A stretch of DNA of 64,000 nucleotides from Tetrastigma voinierianum (GCA_016808115.1 JAEQBH010000136.1:868001-932000), one strand, 5' to 3'; shown: positions 10,701-23,059, counted from the first letter of the stretch. Translations and numbers: made by a program. Notes: generated from the sequence alone by a model not told the origin.

Positions 10701-13700
10701 TTAACAAAAAAATACTGAACAATAAATTGTGACAATGTCCTTATTGGTCATTTTACACAAATGAGTGGTTATCAGCTATCATATCAGCTAAATTTTACCA
10801 AACACATTTATGCAAACAACTAATAGAATCAGCTGCTCGAATAAGCTAACAACAAATAGCTAAGCTGTCAACTAACAGCTATCCGCTAGTTGCCAAACAT
10901 GGCCATATTCTTTCTCAAATTCTGCCAGGGCTAGATGTCCCATAGCTCAATGTTGTACCTCTGGTTTTAACACATTCCCTTGTAGTTGCTGTATCTCTTG
11001 ACTGCTAAGAAGCAGCCACTTTTTTCCTGTGAAGAGTAGAGGCTGGTTATCAATCAGTGTTTGCTGTCACAGTTGAATTCAATTGGCTCTCCTCTTTTCT
11101 TAACAGTAATGGTATTTCACTCCAAAAGAGTAATTTTTTTTTAATGTTAATCTATCATGTTTGATGGTTAATCAAATTATCCATAGGCAAACTAAGCATA
11201 TTTTAGTTGGCAACAGTTTTGTACAAGCCAAAAGGAATGCCTTCCATAATTTTGTTCCTTCATTTAATTTCCAAATTCAACTTGTTGATAGCTATCTAAA
11301 TTCATTTTCTCAAGCCCATTGTCAACCCCTCCCTATGCTAATTAAAAGACGGTTTCCTGAGGTCCTATTCGGAAGAATGTCCCATCATGTCATTTGTGTT
11401 TATTAGAGTCATTTCAATTTTCCTTTTCAAGTTAATATATCATCAAATACTAATACACGAGGATATAAAGCCAATGGCTCTCTTGGGACAAAGCCCTAGT
11501 AACTTTTTTCATTTGGCCCCATTATATATTAAATCTCTTTGGCATCAACTTATACCAAACTGGCCATGCTCAAACCTCACATGCAAAAAAATTGTTTCTC
11601 CAGATTAAATTGCAGCTTCATCATCAATGCCATGCCAATTCTCAAGGGAGTATATATCAGACAAGCACCAACTCACACACCAAGTGCACATGAAAATCAC
11701 ATTATCCAAGTAAAGCAAGCTAACAGGACAAGCAACACAAGACAAAATTTGGAAATTGATCAAGAATGGTCAAAAGAGTAGGCAAAATTCTCTATTGTTT
11801 ACTAACAAAAATGAAGTCAAGTTTCTATAATGTTGTTCCATAATATGTTTCTTTTAGAAATTAAACCCTATCATTAGGATCTTTTCCACTTATAACCAGG
11901 AACTGCTCTCTTCCCATCATTGCAGTTTGAGCAAACTAAAACTAGTGCATTCTTAAAACAGGAACTTGTGGTGCACTTGATCAGTTTCAAGGAATATTCA
12001 TAAAGCAGCATGATGGGAATGCTGGCATAGTTGTAATGGTGGATGGAGGAAGAGAAATAGATTTTCTAAATGTTAATTAAGAGTGGAGGAAAAGAGAGAG
12101 GTCTGATCTGTCTTCTAGCACTAAGAAGTTCTCGATATTGAGGTAATAGCTACTAAACAAATAGTTAAATGACAGATCAAGGCATACAATAGTGCAAAAT
12201 ATCACTTTGAAAAAGTTCCCTAATAATTTTAAAAACAAAATAGAGCCCAATCGGACGAAACCTTTTGTATCCACAAGATCCCTCAATTTACATAGGCCTC
12301 ACCTCAATCTTGTATGTGCCAACAAAGCTGCACATCCAATCACAAATTAGCTGATTCATTTAAAGGCTCGCTATTAAATGAGCAAAAATAATTGTAGTTC
12401 TAACTCACAAGGGCCTAAGTGTTCTCATGGTTTGCTACACTGACAAGCAAGAAAGGATGAGGTGAAGCAAGGAGGCGCACACAAGGGATAACTATTGGAC
12501 AACAGATCTAATACTGACTAGGATTGATCAAGTTTTGAAGTTCTTAGCATCAGCAGTTGATTGAACTGAACAACTGCAAGGTTAGATTTCTCTAAATCAA
12601 GTCAGTATATTTTTTCTTCTTTGAGAGGCCTAACATCACCAATCTAAAGGTTCAACTACTTCACACCTGCACGATCCTAAAATAATAATGAATAATTTTC
12701 TATCTCTATTACTCTTCATTTTGTTACATAAATTACCTCTATAGATCATTTGCAACAAAAGCGTGAGGTCATCCAAATGATATTACCTCATAGTAACAGA
12801 AATCATGGAACACACATCTATGTTCTTACCCTGCTCTGTTAGACTACCTTGTGACTTGTAACCACCATTGTGTAAGATTACATAAACATTTTATTACCTC
12901 ATTCTACTAGACTATCTTGTAACTTGTAACCACCATTGTGTAAGATTACGTAAAAATTTAATTAGCCATGCTGATATCTCATCTAGTTACAACGTCAATC
13001 CCCAGACCTTAAAGGATTCACCCAAGTTCCCACAAGAAAACAGATAAGAAAAAAATGTTCTCACCATGCTGGATTATTATTACTAATTTATGCCTCTAAG
13101 TTTCTTCATTTGGCATTTGCAGAAGTTTCAAATATCTTATACTAGTGACCTAGGAGATTCTGGCTGGAATGAATGTGGACAGAAAAAGTAACTAAAACCA
13201 TCTAGAAGTAAAACATGTGAACCTTAACATGCACAAACTCACAAGCATGCATAATATTAAACCAGAAAGTAGATGTCATACAACCATCAGAAAAATAAGA
13301 GGAAAGGAATAGAATAAAGCAAAATGTTCAATTTTAAGGTTTTTAAGAAACAAATGAACCAAGGTTGTCTATGTTTCTAAGTAGAAGCTTAAAAGATTGA
13401 ACTCTTAATACCTTAGGAATCATATCAACATTGTACTCCTTGCTTGAGCCTAAACTTTCTGGAGCCTTGTCATTTCCCCTGAAACGCTTCCACAGCTATC
13501 CAGCAGCAGCATAAATTCAAAAATCAAAAGAAAAAGTAAAGTCAGAATATCAATAATACAAGGATATTTCTCAAAGAAGACTGTAATAGAATGAGAAAAG
13601 GCTACTTGTTTAAGGTTAAGCGATGATGACTCTCCTCCATAGTAGTCATTTCTGTCCATATGCAACACCTGTTTCAAATGATTATCCAGTGAAGGAAAAG

Positions 13701-15534
13701 CATATGGCTGATTTGAATTATAAAGAAAGAATCAGGAACAAATACTTCTCAAGGTAACTTTTTGATGGAAAGTTACCTCAATGGATATTGAACACATAAT
13801 TCATGAGAATAGTATAAGGGATTCATCTCTTGCTAGTGTATAAAAATCAGGGCTAGATGTGGCTTAGGGCAGAAAAGGAAACAAACCACAACATTGTTAT
13901 CTATATGCCATTCAGCATCTTTACCCTAGTGCATGAAGCATATGATTCATATATAGTCTAGAAGTTGAAAATAATAGGGTGGGAGAGAAAAGTGAAATAA
14001 AAGAATTGAAAACTGAAAGCGGGATAGGTTCCTAGGAAGATTATAAAATTACAAAAGAGAGAATGAGAGCAAGAATAGAAAGAATAAGAATTTTTCCCAA
14101 GGGACTAAAACTGGTTTCCTTAGGCTATATTTGGTTCTTGTAAGGTACTAAAGAAGGGAAAAAATGTTAAGGAAAATTATGTTCTCATATTGAGTTTCAT
14201 CTTGGAAAATATGAAAGACGGTCGAATATAGTTAAAAGTCGTGAGAACTTATATATTTTATAAATTATTTAATCAAAAGAGTTAAATAAGTAAAATGAGT
14301 TTAAAGTAGGAATGAAAATGATTTATTGATTTTAAATCTATTTTTTATTTTTATCTTTCCTTCCATTTTCTTTTACTCACATTTTCCTCGAACCTTGCAA
14401 GAATAAAATGCAACATTATTTATTTATTCTTAAGCATTTTATTTCATTTTTTTTTGTCATTCTTTGCAAATAACCGAATGAAGGGAACAAAAAATTGTAT
14501 ATAACAGTGGAAGGAAAAAAAAAGGAAAGAAAGACAATAGACACTCTTAACATGAAATTCAAATACAGAACCAAATGAACTTGTCGCATGCATGGGTGGA
14601 ATTTACCATTGATGAAATTATGATTAAAATGTTGCAATACATTAAAGACTTTTACAGCGTATTAGATTAGAACATTGCCCTCCCGGAAAAGGCAAGGCTA
14701 TCGACCTGACTGAGCAGAAATGTGGTTAAATTATTGATTCCACATTAATAAGCAATGAAAAGATTGTTAATCTTTGATAATTCACTCTATTCCATGCTAC
14801 TGAAGTTGTCTTCTAATGTATAACAAATTGAGTCAGTAGTCGGTCAAAGACACTGTTCAGTTTATGATCTTCTGTTTCCTTGAGTTCACAAGAAATCATA
14901 GAACCCAAAATGTTGATAATGTTCCTTTCTCGCATTTTCTCAGTTACCAAATGGGAGATCCATACAAACAACACATTCCTTACCGAGAAAACACCCACCA
15001 CCCCAGAATGAAATTGGGAATTTGAATAAGAAATTCATTCCATTTCCCACTCGGTTAAGTTATGCTTTTAGATTACTTAGCAGAAATGAGAATCAATCAA
15101 ATAAAAACCCGCAGTTGTCAACATTTTGATTCCTGTCTTCTGTGTGCCGCTATGATGCCATCCTACTCCGATTCTCACATTTTCATTCCTATTTCCTACG
15201 TTATCAGACAGAGCCTCTATTCATCTATTCTCATTTCTGGAAGGAGATTATAAAACCAATAACAGGAAAAGAGAAGAGAAAACGCTCCCCGCATTTCCCT
15301 AGAACCAAACAGAGCCCGTCATTTGTCGCAGCTCATCAACAGCAAAAAAAAAAAAGATCGACTGACGAAGGAGGAATAGAAAAGTGATACACCCATCAAA
15401 CAGTGTGTGTGCGAAGAAAAGAGAGAAGAAAGAGAAGTGGAGAGTACTTTGAGGCCATTGACGGAAAGAAGCCCACTGAGAATGCATTCCTTGAGTCCAG
15501 TCCCAAGAACAATCACGTCATATTCCACGTCCAT
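7738..15534 (-). CDS. GDI: Rab GDP dissociation inhibitor, exons 1-6 (N-terminal 209 codons)
   Basis: GDI extracts GDP-bound, prenylated Rab GTPases from membranes and keeps them soluble in the cytosol for vesicle traffic. Six coding exons on the - strand, read in order, are: 15534-15448 (29 codons, ATG at 15534), 13668-13606 (21), 13495-13412 (28), 9466-9359 (36), 9230-9058 (57 plus 2 nt) and 7849-7738 (1 nt plus 37). All inferred introns begin GT and end AG. The protein starts MDVEYDVIVLGTGLKECILS, continues LHMDRNDYYGGES (dinucleotide-fold-like SCR1), then FMMANGGLVRVLIHTDVTKY (Rab-binding platform), FFIYVQDYEENDPKSHEGMD, and ends FIGHSLALHSDD...VKKMK. The family is about 445 residues long, so the C-terminal half is missing. 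No stop or frameshift occurs in the six exons, which argues for a working gene whose remaining exons lie past the left edge. The alternative is a truncated gene. Confidence 0.93.
10160..10907. mobile_element. non-autonomous hAT-like / MITE element in GDI intron 3
   Basis: The left end GGCCCCATTTGGTGGAGAGCG and the right end (reverse complement GGCCATGTTTGGCAACTAGCG) form imperfect terminal inverted repeats of about 20 bp. The right part has the AGCTGATAGCTGTTAGCTG-like texture common in plant hAT MITEs. There is no transposase. An 8-bp target duplication was not found, so the exact ends are uncertain. Confidence 0.45.
12836..12967. repeat. two-copy tandem duplication, about 66 bp
   Basis: Two adjacent copies share ACTTGTAACCACCATTGTGT and AAGATTAC, followed by TAAA-A-TTT. 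They differ by a few substitutions. The duplication sits in GDI intron 3 and has no apparent function. Confidence 0.75.
14123..14412. mobile_element. MITE candidate in GDI intron 1
   Basis: The left end (TTTGGTTCTTGTAAGGT, then GAAGGGAAAAAATGT) matches the reverse complement of the right end (TTTTATTCTTGCAAGGTT, then CGAGGAAAATGTGAG). This gives imperfect terminal inverted repeats of about 35 bp around a 220-bp AT-rich core. No coding capacity or clear target duplication was seen. An outer boundary near 14590 (GAACCAAAT) is possible. Confidence 0.5.
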
Positions 15535-15812
15535 GGTGATCCTCCGATTTCAAATCTCAATCCCAATCCCACTCCCAAAAGAAAGAATTTGCAGAATATG
15601 ATGAGTACAAACAGGAGATAGGAGAGATGAGATTTAAGAAAGAGAAAAGCATAACCCGATGAGAGTTCGGTTTCCGTTGCGATGTGATGTGGAAGTGGAA
15701 CAGGTCCATAGCGGGAACCAACCAACGATAATGGTGTGAATTCAGATGCCTTCCTCCGCCCACGCTCTCTGCTTCCCGTGGTACGCACGGCCCCCTTATA
15801 ATATTCCACGTG
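15535..15812 (-). promoter_or_regulatory. GDI 5' UTR and core promoter
   Basis: On the - strand a TATA-like ATTATAAG lies at 15802-15795, about 260 bp before the ATG. A G-box CACGTG lies at 15807-15812, just upstream of it. The leader between is GC-richer than the surroundings. G-boxes bind plant bZIP/bHLH factors, but their closeness to the TATA box here could be chance. The transcription start is inferred at about 15,765. Confidence 0.5.
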
Positions 15813-16454
15813 CCGACTAATTACAAAGCTGTTTGTTTGCTTTCCAACCGTACGGCCACTGCCCCTGCTTCCTCTCTAATTTTTTTTTCCTTTCACATCA
15901 GTTTTTTTTTTTTTTTTTTAATACTGGGTTAAAACACATTAAATAATTCAAATTTTACAAATCTCACCCTTCCAATTTTTTTTTGTTGAAAAATAAACCG
16001 TTAGAAACAAAAATATCCTTTCTCCATTTAAACCTGTCTTATAAAAAATGGTTATTTTTATAAAAAATAATAATAATTAGGGTATTTTTATCAAAATATG
16101 ATCTAAAATTTTATAGTGTTAGGTTTGCGAAATTCATATTTGATAAGGTCTTTTAATCAAATCATCTTAATTTTTTTTTATAGAAATATCTCAAATAATT
16201 CAAAATTTTTAAATATAACTCTTCTCATATTTAGTCCTTGATGCAATTGAAAAATGGGGAAGTCTATATAGATTAAAAAAAAAAAAAACTCTTCTCATAT
16301 TTTTCTTGAAAAATAATTTATTTTGCATAAAAATATCATTTTAGCATTTTATTTTATGTATTTACATTAATCTTATAAAAGAAAGAATTGTTTTTACAAA
16401 AAAAAATAATTAGGGTATTTTTATCAAAATAAGGTCTAAAATCATCAGATTAAA
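15813..16454. repeat. AT-rich intergenic DNA with a diverged direct repeat
   Basis: A block with TTGAAAAATAA, then TAATAATTAGGGTATTTTTA and TCAAAATA occurs at about 15,985-16,105 and again at 16,305-16,435, each preceded by AAATAATTCAAA-TTTT and a poly(T) or poly(A) run. This is an old, roughly 300-bp duplication. No gene was seen. Confidence 0.6.
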
Positions 16455-16761
16455 TACATTTCTAGCGAGATTTATGCATTAAGCTTAATGTATTCTGATT
16501 AAGTACATATGTAGCCCATTTGACCTATATGCTCCTACTAGGGGGAGTGTTAAAGGATTAGTTTCCTAATCCATAAGAATCCTATATTTCTTTCCTTTTC
16601 TCTTTAGTCTCGTAATTAGACTTTAATTTTGTTTCCTTTCTTATTTCATTATTTGTATACCATATGTATTGTCTCTATCTTGTGCAATTCTTTCGCTAAT
16701 TCGATAAAAGAAAATATTTTTTCTTATCTCATTTTACATGGTATCAAAGATATGGTTCGTA
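16455..16761 (+). mobile_element. copia LTR flanked by polypurine tract and primer-binding site
   Basis: The LTR at 16548-16738 starts TGTTAAAGG and ends TTTTACA (191 bp). On its left, a frame reads DLYAPTRGSV across the purine tract AGGGGGAGTG, which is the typical end of a copia polyprotein. On its right, TGGTATCAAAG matches the initiator-Met tRNA primer site. The LTR is therefore bounded by 3' internal sequence on one side and 5' internal sequence on the other. The right internal region is cut off after 23 bp by the Tat element. Confidence 0.8.
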
Positions 16762-17366
16762 TGAGTACCATGGGTTTTAAACCCATTGCTCGATGGGCCT
16801 AGTGCTTGGCTCGCTTGATCCATGGTTCGAGTGGCCCACGATAAGCTATTCTTACCTTCTATATTATTAAAATTAGTAGGCCTTTAGATAGGAAATCCGG
16901 TTGCGTTCTGAAGCCAAAGTATCCTCCATAGGTGACCTTAGAGCGGCCGAATCTAGAGTTCAAGTCCCTGACGAATTGTCCTCTTGCTTATGGCAAGTTC
17001 GCTATGAACGGATGAGTAAAGGCGGGAAATATGCAAAAGAAATTTATCCACGAATTTCCTAACTTCCAAATCCCTTACTTCTCAGAAGATTAATCCCTAA
17101 TAAGGAAGAATTAGTTTTTGATAAGGAAAAAGAGATTTTGTTCCTAAGAAAATTCTTTCCCAGAAAAAAAGGATTCTCAGAGCCACTTTATAATGGAAGG
17201 TCTTACGATGAGAATGTATGCAATCCCAACTATGCAAACTCTCTTCTTCTTCCTCTCCATATTTTTGTTAACTTAATCATCGGAGAGGCGGTCGGTCCAC
17301 CTCTGTCGGATCACCGCTGCGGGTAAGCAATATACCGTGCCGGACGTCAGGCGATCAAAGTAGCAA
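16762..17366 (+). mobile_element. 5' LTR of the Tat element, with primer-binding site
   Basis: The LTR begins TGAGTACC at 16762 and ends around GATCAAAGTAGCAA at 17366. TGGCGCCTG (17369-17377), which matches the TGGCGCC core of gypsy primer-binding sites, lies 2 bp downstream. A near-palindrome ATGGGTTTTAAACCCAT lies 9 bp inside the left end. A weak TATA-like TTATAAT lies at about 17189-17195. Confidence 0.85.
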
Positions 17367-17828
17367 AGTGGCGCCTGTAGAATTGAGCGTAAAGTCTTCT
17401 TTACAAGCTCGAGCACAGCTAGCGGTACGTCAGTAGCCCTTCATCACTTGGAGCTTTGTCGATCCCCCATTCTACGTGCAATTCCTCGGCGTTCGCAATG
17501 TCAAAGCAACTCGATGATCGATTTCGAAGACTAATTCCTCGCGTTAGCGTTAGGACATAGAAGGCAAGAGGAACAAGCCGACGGATGAAGAGTTATGGGT
17601 CGGTCGAGGCACTGGCATGAGAATGACCCGATTCTTGAGCGGATTGAAAAGTCGCGATCTTAGAAAAGATGCACGAGATAACGACTACGATGCGCAACCG
17701 ATCGCCCATGATAAAGGGAAGGAGCCCGTTGTTCCTAACGACGTCGATACCCTAACAGACAATGAATTATCCTTAGGCAACTGCCCATCCTTGAATCTCT
17801 TGTTGGCAAAAAATACTTGGGAGAGCAC

Positions 17829-19085
17829 TGATTAGTGCCTAAATAGTGCTATTTTAAGCCCTGTTTATAGCAGGTTTTAAGCACTTTTTGTGTACTAATT
17901 GACTTTAATAACTCAATTGATACATTGAGGTCAGAAACTACTGCGATCCACATTTGTAGCTCTATTATTGTAGTTTTGCGTACAAATACCTCATTATCTT
18001 CCAATCAGGTTCAAACACGATGGGCAAGGTTGAATTCGAAGATGCATGATCAAACCAGAGGAAATTTGGAGCAAAAATGCTGAATAACAGGAAGGATCAG
18101 TGAAAGTTTTGCAGGGTTGCGAAAGTTCGCAACTTTACCTGGAAATTTCATGAATTCTGGAATTCATAACTTTGCTTTCACACGTCTTTGTTAATTTGCT
18201 TTTGACCTGCTTTTTGTTTGGCTTTGTACAACTTTGCCCTTAATGTGGTACGGTTCCTTTATACATTTTTGTAATTTCCTTATGCGAGCACCTATATAAG
18301 CTCCGATGCCTTCTATCAAATCAATCAATCTTTTGATCCATCAATCGATCAATAAAATTAGATGCAAACTCTACTCTCCCTCGAGTGGTTTGTGATTTTC
18401 TCTCCCTCTCCTCCCGTTTCTTGCATTTTCTTGGTAGCGAACACCCTTGATGATGACAAATCAAGGGATGTTAAGGCTAAAAACCCCCTCATCCTTGAAG
18501 GGAAGGCCATTGGGTGTTAGTTTTGAGAATGGCGCATGTTCTCATACTTTTCATGTATGCATTTATGGGTATTTGTGTTCTGCTTCTCACCTTAGGTTAA
18601 ACCTCTTATGCTGCTCTCTCTAACGTGTATTTGGCGAAGCTTTTGGGTTCGGTGGATGCCCATCACTAGATCCTTTGATGCCGATTAGTTATCTCTATTA
18701 GTCACCATAAGATTCCAGGTTTAGGAGGTGTGTTCTTACCCTTATGGGAGCATTCGCTCATTGAATGCCATTTTCAAGAGGAAAACTTTTAGGGTTTGGG
18801 CTTTAAAAGGCAAATGAAGATCGGGTTCGAAATGACTATATGTCATCCTCCCAATGCGAGGAAAAGACCAGAGGATATGTTAGCTTACTTGGGAACCTAA
18901 GCTGAAGTGGCGAGACTTAAGGAGTTCTTCTTTAACTTTTATTTCAATTTGTTTCCGGTATCGATCTAACTTTTTGTTGTTTTACACAAATCTGATCGAA
19001 GAGTGACCAGCGTCGTGTTGACCACAGAGCCAGCTATCTTTGCGGTAGCTTTGCTTTCACGATAGGAATTTAGGTTTATAAATGT
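17829..19085 (+). mobile_element. Athila-like solo LTR inserted in Tat gag
   Basis: It starts TGATTAGTGCC. Its first 80 bp match the ends of the Athila-like element at 24134-31187: TAGTGCTATTTTAAGCCCTG, then GTTTTAAGCACTTTTTG. It has a CTATATAAGC TATA box near 18,292 and a leader CTCTCCCTCTCCTCCC, then AACACCCTTGATGATGAC, matching the same region of the other Athila-like LTRs. No internal domain or primer site follows, and Tat gag resumes after it, so it is a solo LTR left by recombination. The right border, near GTTGATTA, is approximate. Confidence 0.8.
18116..18133. promoter_or_regulatory. palindrome in the U3 of the solo LTR
   Basis: GTTGCGAA-AG-TTCGCAAC is an 8-bp inverted repeat with a 2-bp centre, about 160 bp before the TATA box. 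It is the counterpart of the palindromes found at the same place in the other Athila-like LTRs. Confidence 0.6.
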
Positions 19086-20319
19086 GTTGATTAGAACTGA
19101 CTGCTTGGCGAAAGCGAATCGAAGCCTGAGGTAGATGTATGAGACGCTGCCTCACCTTGCTGCGCGGCGTCAGTGGTGCGTCTCGTGAGGCGGGAGAGAA
19201 GCGGGCATAGGCAATCTTGGCGGTCGAGTACTAGGGAACCAGTGGTCTTGCCCTCGGGCATGTTGCCACCGGCACCGCCCACATCCGCGCTGGTGCAGCT
19301 ACCCGACCTCGACATCTGCGTAGAGCGCCTCATTCGAGATACATGACATGCTCTCTTTACCCCCAAGGCGACACATCCTTGATTATGAGAGCGCCCCGTA
19401 GTTTGTCATTCAGTTTCCTGACATTCAATGGATCAGCTAATCCTACGACCATATGCTCCATTATAATCCCGAGCTGATATTTCGAATCTTTGTTGCGACC
19501 GGTTGTTATGCAAAGTATTCCCAGAAGTAGTTCACGAGTAGGCGTTGGCTTGGTTTCCGCAGCTCATGTTACTCAATAAATTCGTTCTACGAAATATAGG
19601 TCGCATTCATATCACAGTATCTTTGCTCGGTGCAACAAAAGAGAAACATTAGTTCCTTCAAGCGATCTCAACGGAATAAGAATCGATCACGCCCGACAGG
19701 AGGTTGGGTGGTAGATCCCGGTAAATAGAATCGCCCGCGCATGGGCCTTGATCCTCGAAGTTTAGGAAGCTTTGTGCCATCTACGTCTTTCTTCCAGTCA
19801 CTATCCTTAGACCCACTAGAAACAATGGAAGAATTATACAAACAGGTTGATAGGTACTTAATGCTAGAGAGAACGATATCCGTCTGACGACCCGGTATCA
19901 TGATTCTGAGCTAGGCGTAGAAGAAATAATCGGCCTTAGAAACGACCCTCAATCCAAGGAGGTCGAAACGAGGAAGGCAGGAGCGATCAGTGACCAATCG
20001 CAAAGAAGAGGGAACCCTTGCAGTTTACCCCCCTGAACGTTTCTTATGATAGGCTATTGCCCGCAATTCGTGACCCGTTAGAGTTTAAATGGCCTGCTCC
20101 AATCCAGAAGGATCCTTCCCAAATAAACAGATCCTTGTGGTGCGACTATCATAGAGATCATGGGCATGAGACCGACAGGTGCCGAAGTTTAAAGTTCTTA
20201 GTTGAAAAGCTGATCAAAGCGGGGCACCTTAGGAGGTATATAAGGGAAATTGACTAAGGCCTAGAACCCGAGGCAAGATCTTGAGCCAGTCCGGCCAGTA
20301 GCAATGCCAGCGGAATCTA

Positions 20320-20935
20320 AACCAGCCATAAACTATATATTGGGCAGTTCGTTTGACGACTAGTATCAATCAAAGTGCCAATAGAAAAAACCCTTGATAG
20401 CGGTCACGATTAAAGCTAGGGTGAACTCTATCAGCACGGAAGTAGTGCGGTACGACGATAGATGGCCAATATCCTTTCTTTCAGTCCAGCTTTCGAATAG
20501 GGTCATTATTTTGCTATGATGTCTTGTGCTCACTCGTATTAATGGTTTGAAGTACAGTGCTTGGTGAACCACAGCGATTGTGCGAGATTTATTACAACTA
20601 CTAGCCTTCATGCAAATAAAGCTTTCTTCAGAAATGCTGAACTCAGTCGAGCGAATCCTCTCTAGCTTCAACGGGGCAACTACCGTAACATTAGGGGATG
20701 TCGCACTCCTTGTAACAGCAGGACCAGTCACTCAAAAATTTTTGTTCTCAACCGTGAAAGATTTAGGGCCTTACAATGCCATAGTGCGCCGCGGACTTGG
20801 CTGCACTCAATGAAAGTTGTCCCCTCGACCTACCATCAAACGGTTAACTATCTAACTAACATCGGGAAGGTTGACCTTTTAAGCAGTCATCTTGCTGAAC
20901 GGCTGTGCTATCAATTGTCTATGCAAGTGTAGAGA
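20320..20935 (+). pseudogene. Tat aspartic protease region (decayed)
   Basis: A frame at 20580-20813 reads KLSSEMLNSVERILSSFNGA, then TTVTLGDVALLVTAGPVT and FSTVKDLGPYNAIV. This is the C-terminal half of the Tat/gypsy protease fold, ending with the ILG-like flap-to-core segment. The catalytic Asp-Ser/Thr-Gly should lie just upstream, where the frame is broken (near 20,540-20,580), and it is not readable. The protease would mature Gag-Pol, but this copy is inactive. Confidence 0.8.
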
Positions 20936-21239
20936 GGGGCGAACAATTATGAGAATCCTCCCTCAAGACCACACCTGGCATGTAATCCTGAGGCTGCGGC
21001 TAGATCGAGCGGAAGAGAGAGGGACCGTAAGTTTGTAGGTCCGCGAAAATAGTAACTTGGATGGGTGAAGTTCCACATACATTAATACTCTATCTGATGA
21101 AGAAAATGGCCGGGTATAAGGCGTCTTTATTAAAAAGCACGAGCGTGTTGGCTTGGAGTCCTTTCCGGATATGGTGGAATTGACTGGTATTGGCCTCCCC
21201 TGAGTTGGATATCGTCCACGGCCCGAGCCCATAAGACGA

Positions 21240-22470
21240 GAAAGTGAGGCGTTTCCATGGTGCCATCAGTTATTCAAACATAAGAGTATTAGACAACCTC
21301 TAAGCGAAGTTTCATTAAAAAATTAAATCTGCGAGTAGCTTGCTAATGTGGTGGTGGTTCCAAAGAAGGGTAGTGAGTAGAGAGTGTGTGTAGACTACAT
21401 AGGCATGACCAAAGGATAGCTTCCCCCTGCCGCCTATGGACCATATTGTTGATGCCTTAGTCAGGCACGTGATACTGTCATTTTCGGACGCTTTCTTTGG
21501 ATACCATTAGATTCTAATGCACCTGCCTGACGCAGAGAAAACAACCTTCATTACACCGTGCGGGTTATAATGTTACAATGCAATGCCTTTTGGCTTGAAA
21601 AACGTCGGAATTGACTTATCGGTAGTAACCAAGATGTTCGGCGGTGATAAATGAACCATTCAGGAGGTTTATATCGATGATATGCTCGTTAAGTCCAAAG
21701 AACGCCTCGACCACATGAAGCATCTACAAGAAACCTTTGAGTTGTTGCGAAGGTATGGCATGAAATTAAACCCTCTAAAATGTACGTTTGGAGTCATTTC
21801 AGGCAAGTTTTTGGGCTTTATGGTAACCCACGTAGAATAGAGCTGATCCGTCGGCAAAGCGGTAATGGACTCTTAAGCTCCTACCACCGAAAGAAGTACA
21901 ACAGCCAGAGCCACGTACATTTGGCGGCCCCTCGAGGCGATTTATATCCCACCTGAATAGGTTAGACCATTTTTATGACATGAAGGCCACGACAGGCCCG
22001 GGTGGAATGAGGAATGCGATCAGGCTTTCATAGCAATCAAGTAGTACCTCGCCGAGCCACCAATCCTGACTAGCCCAGAAGCAGGGGACACACTCTATCT
22101 TTACCTAGTAGTGGCAGAAGTCTCGGTAAGCGTAACTTTGTTTAAAGAAGACGAAAATAGAAAACATAGACCGATATTCTTCGTAAGCCAATCCTGGCGA
22201 GTAGAAGCTTCGATATACCGATGCAGAATAAATTTGCGTATTACTACGTGTGGCTTGGCTAGAAGCTTAAATTTACTTTCAAGCACACCCTATCGTCATG
22301 TTGAAAAATCTCCCTCTGGAAAACATTATACACAAGCCTGATCTGTTAGGGAGGATGGCTCAGTGGGTGGTCGAGCTAAGTGAGTTCGGTATTTAGTATA
22401 AACCCTGCCTGACATTAAAGGGGCAGGTATTGGTAGATTTTCTAGCAGAACTACCCAAGTCGGATGTTAT
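21240..22470 (+). pseudogene. Tat reverse transcriptase (decayed)
   Basis: VVPKKGS and RVCVDY at about 21,345-21,395 begin the RT core. Several frameshifted blocks follow. Then EVYIDDMLVKSKERLDHMKH at 21,664-21,723 carries the YIDD catalytic box (21670-21681), and LKCTFGV.SGKFLGFMV follows. The RT-to-RNase H linker runs to about 22,470. RT copies the genomic RNA into cDNA. The box is intact but the frame is not. Confidence 0.88.
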
Positions 22471-22479
22471 CTAGGATAA

Positions 22480-22930
22480 CAATGGTTGGTGGACCCTTAA
22501 TGTGGACGGAGCCTCTCGCCAAATAGGAGCTAGGGCCGGCTTGCAGCTAAAATCCCTAACGAGGGAAAAGGTAGAGCAAGCCATACAACTAAACTTCCCC
22601 AAATCCAATAATGAGACTGAGTATGAAGCAATCCTAGCCAGGATCGATCTCGCTAAATCAGTATCATTAGAGAAATTCCTCATACGTAATGATTCCGAAC
22701 TAGTAGTAGGACAGGTAAACGGAGAATTCAAAACGCGAGACTAGCGTATGGCCAGGTATATGGGCCTAATCAAGCAACGACTAGGGAGTTTCACGGCTTA
22801 GAAGCTTGAGCATATCCCAAGGAACTCCAATGAAAGGGCAAACGCATTTTGGCGGCGGGTGGTCGCGTCCATCGATAAAGAAACCTGTTTATCGATCTCC
22901 ACACCAGTTGGCGCTGATACATTGCAACGA
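22480..22930 (+). pseudogene. Tat RNase H (decayed)
   Basis: The frame 22480-22743 reads WTLNVDGASRQIGARAG, then NNETEYEAILARIDLAKS and RNDSELVVGQVNGEF. It contains the first Asp (VDGAS), the Glu (TEYEA) and the next Asp (NDSEL) of the RNase H active site in normal spacing. A stop follows at 22744, and weaker sequence continues to about 22,930. This is the best preserved enzyme domain of the element. Confidence 0.85.
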
Positions 22931-23059
22931 GATAAGTAAGTAAAATAGATAAAACATGCCCTTCTTAGCTAACTCCTATATTACATTATCTAAGCTTAGG
23001 AGAACTGTCGAATAATAGAGTTGAAGTCCACAAGGTCCAGGTTTAGGCGGCACGATTTT

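Larger units (their letters stand above)
9467..13411 (-). other. GDI intron 3 (3.9 kb)
   Basis: This intron lies between the exon 3 donor and exon 4 acceptor of GDI. Apart from a hAT-like element and a small tandem duplication listed separately, I see no gene. Short open frames at 9637-9843 and 11161-11781 (+) show no family motif, and 11161-11781 is a set of overlapping frames. Confidence 0.6.
17617..20257 (+). pseudogene. Tat gag, split by a solo LTR
   Basis: The N-terminal part is 17617-17828 (frame with HDKGKEPVVPNDVDTLTDNE and LLLAKNTWEST). The frame is then broken by the inserted solo LTR. Capsid-like sequence resumes after about 19,086 in shifting frames, with a segment corresponding to CNKREISSLQAI near 19,630-19,670. 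The C-terminal open block 20018-20257 reads DPSQINRSLWCDYHRDHGHE, then TDRCRSLKFLVEKLIKAGHL, which contains the CxxHxxxGHxTxxC zinc motif typical of Tat gag. The product would form virus-like particles, but stops and the insertion make it dead. Confidence 0.85.

Noticed and set aside
19091..19366. 91-codon - strand frame
   Set aside because: It overlaps Tat gag sequence on + and shows no domain of its own.
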